From Karstenula rhodostoma CBS 690.94 (lineage: Eukaryota; Ascomycota; Dothideomycetes; Pleosporales; Didymosphaeriaceae): DNA of 64,000 nt. The notes beneath the pieces are model-generated. The model made no database searches, was not told the DNA's origin, and saw only the letters and a program-made list of their open reading frames with translations. Shown piece after piece: positions 42,277 through 52,412 of the stretch; within the stretch, counting starts at the first letter, position 1; each line of letters starts with the position of its first letter. Position numbers and translations under genes: made by a program. The stretch spans positions 310,001 through 374,000 of the forward strand of contig MU001499.1 of NCBI GenBank assembly GCA_010093485.1. Direction: 5' to 3'.

Positions 42277-44034
42277 ATGGGCCTGTCACCTGATCTCAAA
42301 GAGCTAGCACAGGAATGGCTGCGTCTGGACAAGGACAAGTCCACCACCGACGAGATCTACAAACTCCTCGTGCAGGGCAATGCATCTGAACTAGAGCGCC
42401 GTCTCCACCCACGCATAGCCTTCGGCACTGCAGGCCTGCGCGGGCCCATGCAGGCCGGCTTCGCGTGCATGAACTCGCTGACCGTCATCCAAGCCTCGCA
42501 AGGACTGGCTGCCTACCTGTTGAAGACGGAAAAGAATGTCAAGACGAGGGGCATCGTCATCGGGCGGGATGCACGGCACAACTCCAAGAAGTTTGCGAAG
42601 CTGGCAGCGGCCGCCTTCGTGGCGAAAGGGATCAAGGTGTGGTGGTATGAGACCCCCTCGCATACACCCCTCGTGCCGTTTGGCGTAAGAGAGTTGGGCG
42701 CGGCTGCGGGGGTCATGGTCACGGCGAGCCACAACCCCGCCCGCGACAATGGATACAAAGTGTATTGGTCCAATGGCTGCCAGATCATACCTCCTCACGA
42801 CGCCGGTATCGCGGCGGCTATCCTGGAGAATCTCAAGCCCGTGAGCTGGGATACCTCCGTCGTCGATGAACACCTCATGGTCGAAGGGTCATTGGGCCTC
42901 GTGCTCGACCAGTACCACAAGGCAATCCAGTACGCAGCCCATCCCGAAGACCCGTCGACCAAGATAGAGCCGGGTCTCCGCTTCGTGTACACGCCCATGC
43001 ACGGCGTCGGTCTGCCAGCCATGGAACGCTGCGCCGAGGACCTGGGCGTCGCATCGCAGATGGTCGTGGTGAAAGAGCAAGCCGACCCCGACCCCGACTT
43101 CCCCACAGTCAAATTCCCCAACCCCGAAGAAAAAGGCGCCCTTGATCTCGCCATGCAAACCGCAGACGCCTCATCCATATCCCTCATCCTCGCCAGCGAC
43201 CCGGACGCAGACCGCCTCGCAGCCGCGGAGAAGGTGGATGGGAAATGGCACATCTTCACGGGCAACCAGCTCGGCATACTCCTCGCCTCCTACCTCTTCT
43301 CGCGCTATCCCGTCGACAAACCCCGTGACAAACTCGCCATGCTAGCCTCCACAGTGAGCTCGCGCATGCTGCACGCCCTCGCGCAAAAGGAAGGCTTCCA
43401 CTTCACCGAAACCCTCACGGGCTTCAAGTGGCTCGGCAACGTCGCCCGCACCCTCAAGGCCACGGGCTACGACGTCGTCTTCGCCTTCGAGGAAGCCCTG
43501 GGCTACATGATCCCCCAGACGGTGCACGATAAAGACTCCATCACCGCGGCCGCCATCTTCCTCACCGCGGCCGCGCATTGGGCGAGCCAGGGCCTCACGC
43601 CCTACGCCCACCTGCAGAAGCTGTACCAGCACGTCGGCTACTTCGAGGACGCGAATACCTACCTCGTCTCCCCATCGCCCGTAACCACCACGGCAGTCTT
43701 CACAGCGGTACGCGCGCTGGGCTCCCCACACCCCACGCAGCTCGGCGCGCGCACCATCACCCGCTGGCGCGATCTGACCGTCGGCTACGACTCCCAGACC
43801 GAAGACCACGTCCCGGATCTGCCCGTCGACAAGACGGCGCAGATGATCACGTGCGAGCTCGACGACGGCTCGCGCTTCACGGTGCGGGGGTCGGGCACCG
43901 AGCCCAAGATCAAGCTGTACATCGAGTGCGTTGCGACGAGCAGCGCGGCGGCCAAGGCGGCCGCGAACGAGGTGCTGGCGGATTTGCTGCGGGAGTGGTT
44001 CAAGCCGCAGGAGAACGGGTTGGTCCTGGCGTGA
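42277..44034 (+). CDS. Phosphoglucomutase/phosphopentomutase (PGM2/PRM15 type)
   Basis: Single exon, 585 aa, from the ATG of MGLSPDLKELAQEWL; the longer upstream frame lacks protein-like content. The alpha-D-phosphohexomutase signature is complete: catalytic Ser151 in TASHNP, metal-binding DPDADR at 308-313, sugar-binding FEEALGY, and the phosphate loop RGSGTEPKIK near the C-terminus. The N-terminal FGTAGLRGPM also fits the PGM2/yeast Prm15 branch, which interconverts ribose-1-P and ribose-5-P in nucleoside salvage as well as glucose phosphates. It is cytosolic, with no transit peptide. High third-position G+C suggests high expression. Confidence 0.93.
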   Translation: MGLSPDLKELAQEWLRLDKDKSTTDEIYKLLVQGNASELERRLHPRIAFGTAGLRGPMQAGFACMNSLTVIQASQGLAAYLLKTEKNVKTRGIVIGRDARHNSKKFAKLAAAAFVAKGIKVWWYETPSHTPLVPFGVRELGAAAGVMVTASHNPARDNGYKVYWSNGCQIIPPHDAGIAAAILENLKPVSWDTSVVDEHLMVEGSLGLVLDQYHKAIQYAAHPEDPSTKIEPGLRFVYTPMHGVGLPAMERCAEDLGVASQMVVVKEQADPDPDFPTVKFPNPEEKGALDLAMQTADASSISLILASDPDADRLAAAEKVDGKWHIFTGNQLGILLASYLFSRYPVDKPRDKLAMLASTVSSRMLHALAQKEGFHFTETLTGFKWLGNVARTLKATGYDVVFAFEEALGYMIPQTVHDKDSITAAAIFLTAAAHWASQGLTPYAHLQKLYQHVGYFEDANTYLVSPSPVTTTAVFTAVRALGSPHPTQLGARTITRWRDLTVGYDSQTEDHVPDLPVDKTAQMITCELDDGSRFTVRGSGTEPKIKLYIECVATSSAAAKAAANEVLADLLREWFKPQENGLVLA

Positions 44035-44039
44035 CGCTT

Positions 44040-44168
44040 GGTTTGGGCATAGACGCATGGCATAGAGGCGCGGTAGCGATAACATCCTTCCTCCCTTTCT
44101 CGTTCTTCAGTCTGCCCCCAGCTGCGTGTGAAGATGACTAGTTCCTCAAGGAAGAGGTTGTAAACCCC
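44040..44168 (+). repeat. Left arm of a ~130 bp inverted repeat
   Basis: Pairs with 44826-44953 in opposite orientation. The best-conserved core (about 44041-44085) contains GACGCATGGCAT and GGCGCGGTAGCGAT, with only a few transitions between arms. Similarity then weakens but continues through CCCAGCTGCGTG to the poly-C run. The arm starts six bases after the phosphomutase stop codon. Confidence 0.8.
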
Positions 44169-44295
44169 CCCCAAGAAAGGAGACATCCCCATGTCTAACC
44201 CAACCCAACCCAACAGTACCACACCACCGCAACCATCTGACCTACCTACCGTTACACAAAGCAGCTAAGCGAACAGAACAACACGTCGGCATGGT

Positions 44296-44820
44296 ATGCC
44301 ACACTATACACGTCACCAACCACCACCCAGCTTTACCCCCGCCACAACCCCCCACCCCTGCACCCAATGCGCGCAATCCTTCGGCACCGCAGCCAGCCTC
44401 GCCGCCCACCGCGCCGCCCTCGACCACACGCACCTTTCCACATGCACGTCCTGCGGGCTGCGGTTTGCCGCCAAGAGCGCGTGGAGCCGGCACGGCAAGG
44501 CGTGTGGGCGTGGCGAGGCAACGGCGAAGACGTACGCGAAAGCAAAGGCGAAGACGTACGCGAAAGCCAACGTGGAGGCAAAGGTCAAGGCAAAGGTATG
44601 GCTAGCGTGGTTGGTTGGTGGGTTGGTATGATAGGTTGTATTGATACTGATACTACGGTAGGGTGATGGTGGTGGTGTATCGAAGACGCAGCGGGGGGCG
44701 GCTCGGGACGAGTGCACGAGGGCCAACGACTGCGTGGGGCATGGGATGGACTGGGCGCTGTGCGATGGGGATTGTGGGTGGTGCGGGCACTGTTATGGGG
44801 AGTATGATGGGGATATTTGA
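44296..44820 (+). CDS. Small C2H2 zinc-finger protein with basic repeats and Cys-rich tail
   Basis: Two exons (44296-44595, 44662-44820) with a 66 bp intron (GTATGG...GGTAG) give 152 aa. Exon 1 has one classical finger (CTQCAQSFGTAASLAAHRAA ending in DH) and a second, degenerate one (CTSCGLRFAAKSAWSRHGKA then C, so C2HC). A Lys/Ala repeat (AKTYAKAKAKTYAKA) follows. Exon 2 adds an unusual Cys-rich tail (CTRANDC, CDGDCGWCGHCYG). It could be a small nucleic-acid-binding protein, but I do not recognise the family. The whole gene sits between two inverted ~130 bp repeats. The tail could also be a chance open frame; the splice is well formed. Confidence 0.6.
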
Positions 44821-45264
44821 AGGGAGGGGGGGGGGGATTGGGTACAATCTCTCCGTGAGAAACCAGTCACGCAGCTGGGACCAGCCTGCAGTACGAGAAA
44901 AGAAACATGTCATCGCTACCGCGCCTTTATGCCATGCGTCCATGCCCAACCCAACACCGCTACATCAATCCCCTCACGATGATCCCGGAGAATTCGACAT
45001 AAAAGTGATTTGTCTTCCGACTCATCTACATGACCTCGCGCCACCAGAAGCGGAGATGTAGCTATGCTATGCAATTTTGATACAGAGAGCTGATATCGAC
45101 CGTACACACACCATGTTGTTACAAAAGACCCAATGCTTGCACCATCCTACGCTAACCAATGCCCACCCTCCCATGTGCCCAAAACCCTCGGGTATCTATC
45201 CCTCAACAGTATGCAAATCCAGAACGCGATCCTCTTTACGCCCAGTTCGTAACGTCGTGAGTTT
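44821..45264. other. Intergenic region with repeat arm
   Basis: The left ~130 bp is the right arm of the inverted repeat; the rest is the 3' flank of the large minus-strand gene. No gene seen. Confidence 0.45.
44826..44953 (-). repeat. Right arm of the ~130 bp inverted repeat
   Basis: Reverse complement of 44040-44168. It begins in a poly-G run just past the zinc-finger gene stop (44820) and ends in ATGCCCAAC. I see no clear target-site duplication outside the arms. Confidence 0.8.
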
Positions 45265-48200
45265 TCAATCCTGCAAAATGCCGAGCAACGCATCCAGAGG
45301 GTCGTCGTCGTCTTCGTCGTCTTCGGCGTCTGTCCGTTGAGCGCCGAAGCCGTCGTCGCCGTCTGCTTCGTCGCTGTCGCTACCGCTATTGCTGTTGAGA
45401 ACATCGCTGCCAAATCCGCTGTCGTCTCCAGAGAAGCTGATCTCCTCTTCCGCCCCCATTTCGACGTCTTCTCCCAAATCACTATTTTCTTCTCCAGTCG
45501 CGACACCCCGCCAACTCTGCTCGCCGTCGTCATCCTGATACAAGTCTTCATCTGCCTCAGTATCACCATCTCCAATGAAGTCGGGACCGCCGACCAAAGG
45601 GCCGGAGTGCGGCGTTGCATATGCAAACGGCGTCCCCTTGCTTGCGCCAGCTACAGAACGTTGACTGGGCCGGCTGGTGAGGTCTGACGCAGTTCGAGGG
45701 AGAGGCGCTGCCGCTGAAGAGAAGAAAGGCGAGAAAGGTTCGCGAGAGTAACGAGGTGTGTTGTTCCAGACGGTGACCTGTACCTCAGTAGCATCATCGG
45801 GGTCGACAGCTACCCGCGGGGAACTAGACTTGGAGACCCTACGACGCTTCATTTGGGGAATTGCAGCGCTAGGTGCTCGTGCACTGTGTGGTTGAGATAG
45901 GTGCTGAACAGGCGAGCCATCGACGCGACGTTTCGATGAGATCGTATTGACTGGCTCCAAGACCGACGCAGAGACTGTACGCTGGCGAGCATATGATGGC
46001 TGCCGAAGGTGGTGCTCGCTCAGTGGAGAGATTGGTTGAGGCATCGGGTTCTTGAGGATGGATGCAGGCGTTATCGATCGTCGCCAGCCACGATGAGCAG
46101 GTCGCATAGATAACTCGACAGAGTGATGACTGTCGAATGAAGAGTTGACGCTGCGTGGGGGCGCGTCGTAGGCTTCGAAGTAGGCCCAGCAAGCCTCCTT
46201 TGCATCCGCCTCCGCAACCTGAGGCTGACACTGCCCCTCGTTTTTCTCCATTTGGACGTCGGCTTCAGGTCGACAACGGGGCAATTCACGTAGCTCTTGC
46301 CACGTCCAAGAACTTCCCATCTCGTCTTGAGACTGCACGTACGCCTCGCGTTGCGTCACGTAAAGTCGCTTTTTGCCGCCAGTTACGTGCATAATGACAT
46401 CCGCAGAGAGAAACTGGGCGGACCAAAGAGCAGAGCTCGACATCTCCGCTGGCGTGAGAAAGTGCAGCTTCGAGTCGTGTCGGACCTTGCGAAGCGGGAT
46501 GAACGAAGCGCGTAAGCCGGGATATGATCGGATCGTGGGCTCGTCGTCTTCGTCGGTGTACTTGAGATGCTCCAACATGTCCTTGAAGGCATGCGAAAGT
46601 CCCAGTTGTATGTCTCTCGCGCTGGCACTATGGAACGTGACGTCTTTAACCAGCCCTCTGCTCTTCAATCTCTTGTGGACCAGATTGGTGCTTTTACATG
46701 CCTTGGGCGACAATAGCTCCTCTGTCAGACCCGACGCCCAGTTGCTGATGGCTTGGCTGGACCAACCGCTCTCGGTGTCGCTGAACGGATGCGAGCTCCG
46801 GGACGAATGCCTCGAAGCTGGGAATGGTGACGAGTCCGTCTCCCTGAAACCCGACGGAGCAACAGATTGTCCACGCGTAGAGCTCCGCGCTTGCGTCCAC
46901 TCTTCGGAATCCTGTGTCGTCGGGTTGGATTGATCATGCATGGGTTCGTCTGGGGAAAACCAGATACCTCTGAGGTCACGACCCCATGGTAACAGAACAA
47001 CCTCAATCTCCCATGGATTAGTCAGGGTAGGCGGCATGGCGAACGCTTCGAGTACGTCCAATCGATCTTTGATGCCACTGATCTGAGTCTCGGTCTCTTT
47101 GCGATCCATTGCAGCGAGTATTAGAGCGGAGGAAGTGGTAGACTCGAGGGATCGAGTCGACTGAAAAGAACCAGACACCGGCACTGTGCGACGACGACTG
47201 TAGGAAAGACTACTGTTGTCAGCGTCAATGGTTTGGTGCAGCGTCTCGTGATCGTCCATCCGAGATTCCAGATGTAGAAGCCGACCGTCCACGTGGTCGA
47301 ACTGTTGATGAAGATCGTCGGGATGCACGTAGTTGAAGGAACTGTTGCTTTCCAAATGTGACAACCGGTCGTTGAGCTCCTTCAAAGTGTTGGCCACGTT
47401 CGGTATAGAATTGAGCAGGTTATATAGTGATGGTAGGTAAGACACAAGTTTCTGGAGCGATTGTGGGGACGCAGTTTTGAGAAAGTTTTGTATATGCTCC
47501 TGGGATGTGTGTGGAGAGTTGGTGAGCAGCAGCTGAGGTGGAGCCGATGCCGCACTAGCTGGTCTGTTATCGGCAGCATGCTGTGGGCTGGCTCCCGAAG
47601 TCATCCGAATGAGGTCTTCGATGGCTCGTTTCCCGTCTTGGACAGCTTGGTCGGTCACCGCGAGGTCTGGTGTGTTCCGTATGCTTGGCGTGGCCACCTC
47701 AGTCGCGCTTTGCACGAAGTCATCCAGGTTGAATGTATTCGGAATGGTGTCACCAGCGATGTCCAAATGAAGGTTCTTGTTGAACTCGATAATAGCATCC
47801 AAGGGCCCTGGTACTGCATTCGCCGATTGACCTTGCTCACCTTGCATCGAGTTGTGGCCATTGGTGGGTGGTTTGCTGCCAGATCGTGTCTCGTCAAGCG
47901 ACCGACCAAGATAAAGATCGTCCGGGACCGTTGACGCAACGGATTGCTGGCCATCGAAGGAGGCTGCTGCATCGCCTACATTAAGCATGGACAGACCCAG
48001 CCCCGCAATTGTTTGTCGAGATTGATAGACATCGTCTCTGGCAGCACTGTTAGCCGCAGGATAACGATCATTTGACATGAGGCAGATCGAGGGAATCCGA
48101 GGCAGCCCGGAAGAACTGGGCTGCGACGGAGGGCCCTTCGTACCATTGTCGACACGAGATCCATTGGCTAGTGAAGCTTCGTTGCGCATGGAAGCTTGTG

Positions 48201-48564
48201 TAGGTACAGCGCGCAGCGTGGGGCTATTCAATCGCTGGCTCACGTCGCGCAGCACACCTCCTGCTTTGTGAAAATCGCATTGAGTCCCCGAATGTGTGTG
48301 GCAGCGACCATCACATCGGGGTGCTCGCGCGGCAGGCTTATGAAAGCAGGCATGATGTCCACAGACACATACGGTTGAGCGCTGGCTGCCCGGGCGGTAT
48401 TCGTTGCTCCCGTCATAGATATCTGCGCTCCCAGCATCCCAAAATTGTTCACATCCGCACGTTCCGACTACGTCGCGATGGCTACAGGGTCCGGTAGGCA
48501 GAGGGCGGTTCGAGTACGACGTCGCGATCAGATGCGCAGAATCAGGCAGCGCAAATCCCGCCAT
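45265..48564 (-). CDS. Large hypothetical protein, Cys/His-rich N-terminus and acidic C-terminus
   Basis: Single exon, 1099 aa. The N-terminal ~110 residues carry many paired Cys/His (GTCGCEQFWD, CVCGHHACFHK, CDGRCHTHSGTQC), which suggests one or more small metal-binding modules. A long Ser/Gln-rich disordered stretch follows. There is a predicted coiled coil (NTLKELNDRLSHLESNSSFN; HVDGRLLHLESRMDDHETLH) near residues 385-440, then a compact region near 560-790 that may be folded (LTPAEMSSSALWSAQFLSAD; KKRLYVTQREAYVQSQDEMG). A very acidic end closes the protein. It looks nuclear, but no known domain is recognised. The uninterrupted frame strongly supports a real gene. Confidence 0.75.
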   Translation of the reverse strand: MAGFALPDSAHLIATSYSNRPLPTGPCSHRDVVGTCGCEQFWDAGSADIYDGSNEYRPGSQRSTVCVCGHHACFHKPAARAPRCDGRCHTHSGTQCDFHKAGGVLRDVSQRLNSPTLRAVPTQASMRNEASLANGSRVDNGTKGPPSQPSSSGLPRIPSICLMSNDRYPAANSAARDDVYQSRQTIAGLGLSMLNVGDAAASFDGQQSVASTVPDDLYLGRSLDETRSGSKPPTNGHNSMQGEQGQSANAVPGPLDAIIEFNKNLHLDIAGDTIPNTFNLDDFVQSATEVATPSIRNTPDLAVTDQAVQDGKRAIEDLIRMTSGASPQHAADNRPASAASAPPQLLLTNSPHTSQEHIQNFLKTASPQSLQKLVSYLPSLYNLLNSIPNVANTLKELNDRLSHLESNSSFNYVHPDDLHQQFDHVDGRLLHLESRMDDHETLHQTIDADNSSLSYSRRRTVPVSGSFQSTRSLESTTSSALILAAMDRKETETQISGIKDRLDVLEAFAMPPTLTNPWEIEVVLLPWGRDLRGIWFSPDEPMHDQSNPTTQDSEEWTQARSSTRGQSVAPSGFRETDSSPFPASRHSSRSSHPFSDTESGWSSQAISNWASGLTEELLSPKACKSTNLVHKRLKSRGLVKDVTFHSASARDIQLGLSHAFKDMLEHLKYTDEDDEPTIRSYPGLRASFIPLRKVRHDSKLHFLTPAEMSSSALWSAQFLSADVIMHVTGGKKRLYVTQREAYVQSQDEMGSSWTWQELRELPRCRPEADVQMEKNEGQCQPQVAEADAKEACWAYFEAYDAPPRSVNSSFDSHHSVELSMRPAHRGWRRSITPASILKNPMPQPISPLSEHHLRQPSYARQRTVSASVLEPVNTISSKRRVDGSPVQHLSQPHSARAPSAAIPQMKRRRVSKSSSPRVAVDPDDATEVQVTVWNNTPRYSREPFSPFFSSAAAPLPRTASDLTSRPSQRSVAGASKGTPFAYATPHSGPLVGGPDFIGDGDTEADEDLYQDDDGEQSWRGVATGEENSDLGEDVEMGAEEEISFSGDDSGFGSDVLNSNSGSDSDEADGDDGFGAQRTDAEDDEDDDDPLDALLGILQD

Positions 48565-49946
48565 GGATGATGCCTGTACTGGGCATCCCAGAGCTGGGCG
48601 GCCGGATGTCTAGTATGGAGACATTTCGAGGGTCTACAGGATATCTTCCACAGCATTAGCAATTGATCGCGAAACTTTTTAGAGGGGCGCATACCGATGG
48701 TGAGCAGGTACAAGAAGGAAAAGGACGTTTGGAAGTGGGCGACGGCAGCTTTATACGTCTGAGAGACGAGCAGACGGCGAGGAGGGCACGGTGGGCGGGG
48801 TCCCAACAGGCGAAGGGGCATCAGAGAGGCCGTCGATATCTCTCGGTGACTCTTCGCGGCGCGCACGCGTCGAGAAGGGCTAGACGGCGGTTTTGGGCGT
48901 TCCGGGGAAGTGGAAAGGCTGCGCTATCGGCTAGAAACACGGCGTGATTCGGTGCCAGGCGCCAGGGACAGTGTGGAGACGACGGCAACCCCTGCGGGAG
49001 CTATCCGCCCTGCCACTATCTGACCGTGATAAACAACGCTGTCGTGCTTGAGCACGACACCCCTCCAGTTCACATCTGTCGCGACGTGAAACACTCCAAT
49101 ACTTCCTCATGCGCGTCGCAATCTTTCTGGCTGTTGTTTGGTTCCAGACGGTCCCCAGGCAGCAGCGTATCCAGATTGCGCGACCGATGTGCCAGGTCAC
49201 AGGCTGCCTCTTCTGGATGCGTGAGGCCGCTCATTGGGCCGTGTTGGAGCGACGTCCCGCAGCTGCAGGTCAAGCCACGGATCGGATCTTGCGCGGCATT
49301 TTAGGTGTGGGCGAGTACTCGTACACGGCCACCCTCTGTGTAAGCTACCGCGTGTTTCGGCGTCGTCAGCTGTGCATCTTGCTTTTTCGGGACGACCATT
49401 TCTTGCTGCCTGAGGCTCGGTTGCCGTGGCGGAAAGTAGTACGTCGAGGAAGAGATGGGAAAATCGAGGCTGGCCGATTGGAGAGGAAGTCGCACGGCTG
49501 AAGACCACCATGCATGCCTAGGTGCAGGACGGTGGGCACAACTTTCCTCGAACTGGGAGAGAAGCACAACGGGAGTAAAGACAGAAACAGAAATATGACA
49601 AAAGAGATTTGTGGAGGAAGAAAGTGCGAAGAGTAGCGACATTTTTGGTGCTGGTACGACCCGATGTGTATCGATAGGAAGCTGCGATGTGGCGCCTTCC
49701 TCTCGTGCGGTACTGGACTTCGCGAGGCAAGCGCGAGGCACTCCGCACGTGTATAGGATCACATGTCTTCGTATGGATTGCAGCAGGTACTTCGCAGTCG
49801 AACCTGTGCTACATCCGGATCTCTATCCAAGCCGATGAATGTATCTTCAAGGAGCACCGACAGCGCAATTTGTCATATAACTTGCCCAAGCACGTCTTAA
49901 CGTCCGGTCCATGTGAGGGCAGAAGAAATGCAACTGAATCTCACAC
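48565..49946. other. Intergenic region
   Basis: About 1.4 kb. Overlapping short open frames on both strands lack protein-like content. Holds the promoter of the large minus-strand gene at its left side and the 3' flank of the DUF2264 gene at its right. Confidence 0.4.
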
Positions 49947-52118
49947 CTACCCCAGTCTCACCACTCCCCCATCAACCGCTCCACTCGGCCTCGCGCCCCA
50001 CAGCTCCCATACACGCTCGAGATGCTGCTCCGCAGAAGCCTGTATCGCAAACACCCCTGTCACGACACAGAACACAGCCTCGGCATCTCCCTGGTTGTCG
50101 CCTCCATCCACAGCGAACGAGTGCTGGACCATAGGTATGAGAGTACGCGAGGCGATGATATTCCTGTCGTGGGTGAGTACAGCTGCAAAACAGGAAAAAG
50201 GGGAGAGGAGGGCTCACGTATTAGGATCCGCGCGGAGAATCACACACTCCCCTCTCTTCCCTTCCGCCCCAGCATCACCGAAAGAAAAAGACGAAGTAAG
50301 ATCCACAACACCACTCGCCCCGCCCCTCGACACAACCAACGCCCCCCTCCCATCATTCCACCATCCCTCCTCCCTCTCCTTCTCCCCTACCCCATCGAAC
50401 GACCCGCACACCCTCGTCTCAAATATAGAGGAATCCCGAGCCGTTTGCGCGTCTACCGCGAAACCGCCGTCCACAACCCGCAGCGGTGCCGTAGACCGAG
50501 GTATGTATATACGGTGGACTCGGACATGCCAACCCGGCCACCTCTCTCCCGGCGCAATCAGCGTCGTTTCCACACGCACACCGCGTCTCTTCCAGGGCCT
50601 CCACGTGCTTCTCAGAAACGTAGCCTCTCCATACCCATACCCACCTCCTACGCTCACGCTCCCGGTCTCCACGCCGTAAGGCTCCCATCGTACCTTCCAC
50701 CCCTCCTCTTCTCCGTCTTGCACATAAACGGCTATTGTAGAGTCCGGCGCGAGCTGGTCGAGAAGTGGTCCGGTTGGGACGGAGAAGGCAAAGGCAGAGG
50801 AATACGCGAATTTGCCGTATTTTGCTTCCCGCGCTTTGAAGGGTTTAGAGGTAGATTGGCCGGCGGAGAGGAGGAAGTGGTGTTCTGGGGCGCTGACTAG
50901 AAGCTGGCGTGGTGGCCAGACTACCTTCACCCTGCTCAACGCCTCCCTTCCCTGCGCAGCTAAGGGGTGCGGCTGTTCCCCCGCGCTCCAAAACGAGGAA
51001 GAAGACGATAGCCCGAGCACGAGGAACGATTTCAAGCTCCAGTATGGTGACTGCGGGGAGTTGTAGTTTTCCGAGAGGTACATGTTCGGGTAGGTATACC
51101 CAATATTATGCGTGCCGTCGGTGTTGAAGGTATGCGGCTGGCGACTCCACCAGCGGAGATGCCTCAACAGCAATCCCTTCACCGCGCCCACATCCACCGG
51201 GGCGGCCATCTCGATCCCAGCGTACGACACCGCGGCCCAGAATGCCGCGCAGGCATAGCGATACGTCAGCGAGCGCCCAAACGGAATCGCCGCGCCGTCG
51301 GCGTCGAAGTAGCGCCAGTACTCCTTCGCGAATTCCCGCGCCTGGGCTTCATACTTTTCTATCCGTGGGGCGTACGCCGGGAGCGCCGCAGCGTGCTTGA
51401 CGAAAAGCAGCGCACAGAATTGCATCGCGAAGCTGCCGGCGTAGTAATCCGCCTGCTTCCTCTCCGCGCCCCACACACCGTCTGAGCTCCACCCGTCGCC
51501 GATGTAAAAACTATCCAGCACCTCCAGCGCACCGTCGATATGGCTCTTCACTTCCCCCAGGGGAACGCCCAGGCTGAGCACCAGCGCGAGGTTGACGAGC
51601 ACCCGGAAGAAGAGCCAGTTGTTCTGCGGCATGGCGTGTGCGTTGATTTGGCGTAGCCATCTGATGAGATTCCCCCGTGCGGGGGGATCGTGCGAGAAAG
51701 AGAAGGCGGAGGGGTGCACGAGCAGCGCGATGGCGATGGTTTCCATCTCTACCATTCGCTGGTCGGATGGTCCCAGGTCGCCCCAGTACTCCGGGGACTG
51801 CGGATCCGTGCCTTCCTTCAGGCCTTGGACCCATGACGCCAGATTGAGCTCCGCGTCCGAGAGGAGGGTTTGGATCGCTGGGTCGGACTGGGTGGCTTGC
51901 GATGAGAGGAGGAAGGCGACGACCCAGAGGGGCCGGGAGAAGCCTTCGAGCTGGGCGGCTGTCTCGCTGAAGCCGGCGGCTGTCGATGTCGCTAGCGTGA
52001 TGCGTGCTCTGGTGGGGGATTTGTAAGGGTTTAAGGGCTTGATGAGTGCGATTGCGGCGCGGATTAGGTCCATGCGGGTGCGGAATGGGTTGTCTGAGAA
52101 GCCGGGGAGGGGCGGCAT
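49947..52118 (-). CDS. DUF2264 domain protein (putative glycoside-hydrolase-like)
   Basis: Two exons (52118-50218, 50163-49947; 54 bp intron ending CGACAG) give 705 aa. The acceptor was chosen because it joins ADPNT to [13 protein letters not shown] in frame, matching the family's C-terminal pattern. The N-terminal ~400 residues show the DUF2264 pattern: [50 protein letters not shown], and [20 protein letters not shown]. The fold is thought to be an (alpha/alpha)6 barrel akin to unsaturated-uronyl hydrolases, although no activity is established for the family. No signal peptide, so intracellular. It sits tail-to-head with the MFS transporter (about 290 bp apart) and near the GH88 gene, suggesting a shared carbohydrate pathway. 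Confidence 0.88.
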
Positions 52119-52412
52119 TATGGGCGGTGGTAATGTGTATGGGCTGGAGTGGCTTGGGGGAGGAAGAAGGGTTGAAGATGCATAGAGCTTGAAGGAGGGG
52201 AGCGCGAGACTTATAGACTTTAGATCTCGGCTTCGGGATAATGATATTGCAGAGGTCCCGTGATGCCTTTCAGTAACGCTACTTGGAGTGATTTGCGAGC
52301 CAGCAAGCTGGGTGTATCGTATCGAATTTTCGCGAACTCTCCTGCGCAGCTGGAGAGCTCAGCATTCAAGGCTATCTTTATACCTCCATCTCAAACCCAA
52401 CTCTTGGCACTC
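52119..52412. other. Short intergenic region
   Basis: Separates the DUF2264 start from the MFS transporter 3' end. Presumed promoter of the DUF2264 gene; nothing else is seen. Confidence 0.4.

Noticed and set aside
48900..49762. Overlapping open frames on both strands upstream of the DUF2264 gene
   Set aside because: None resembles a protein domain and none has a supported start or splice; treated as intergenic.
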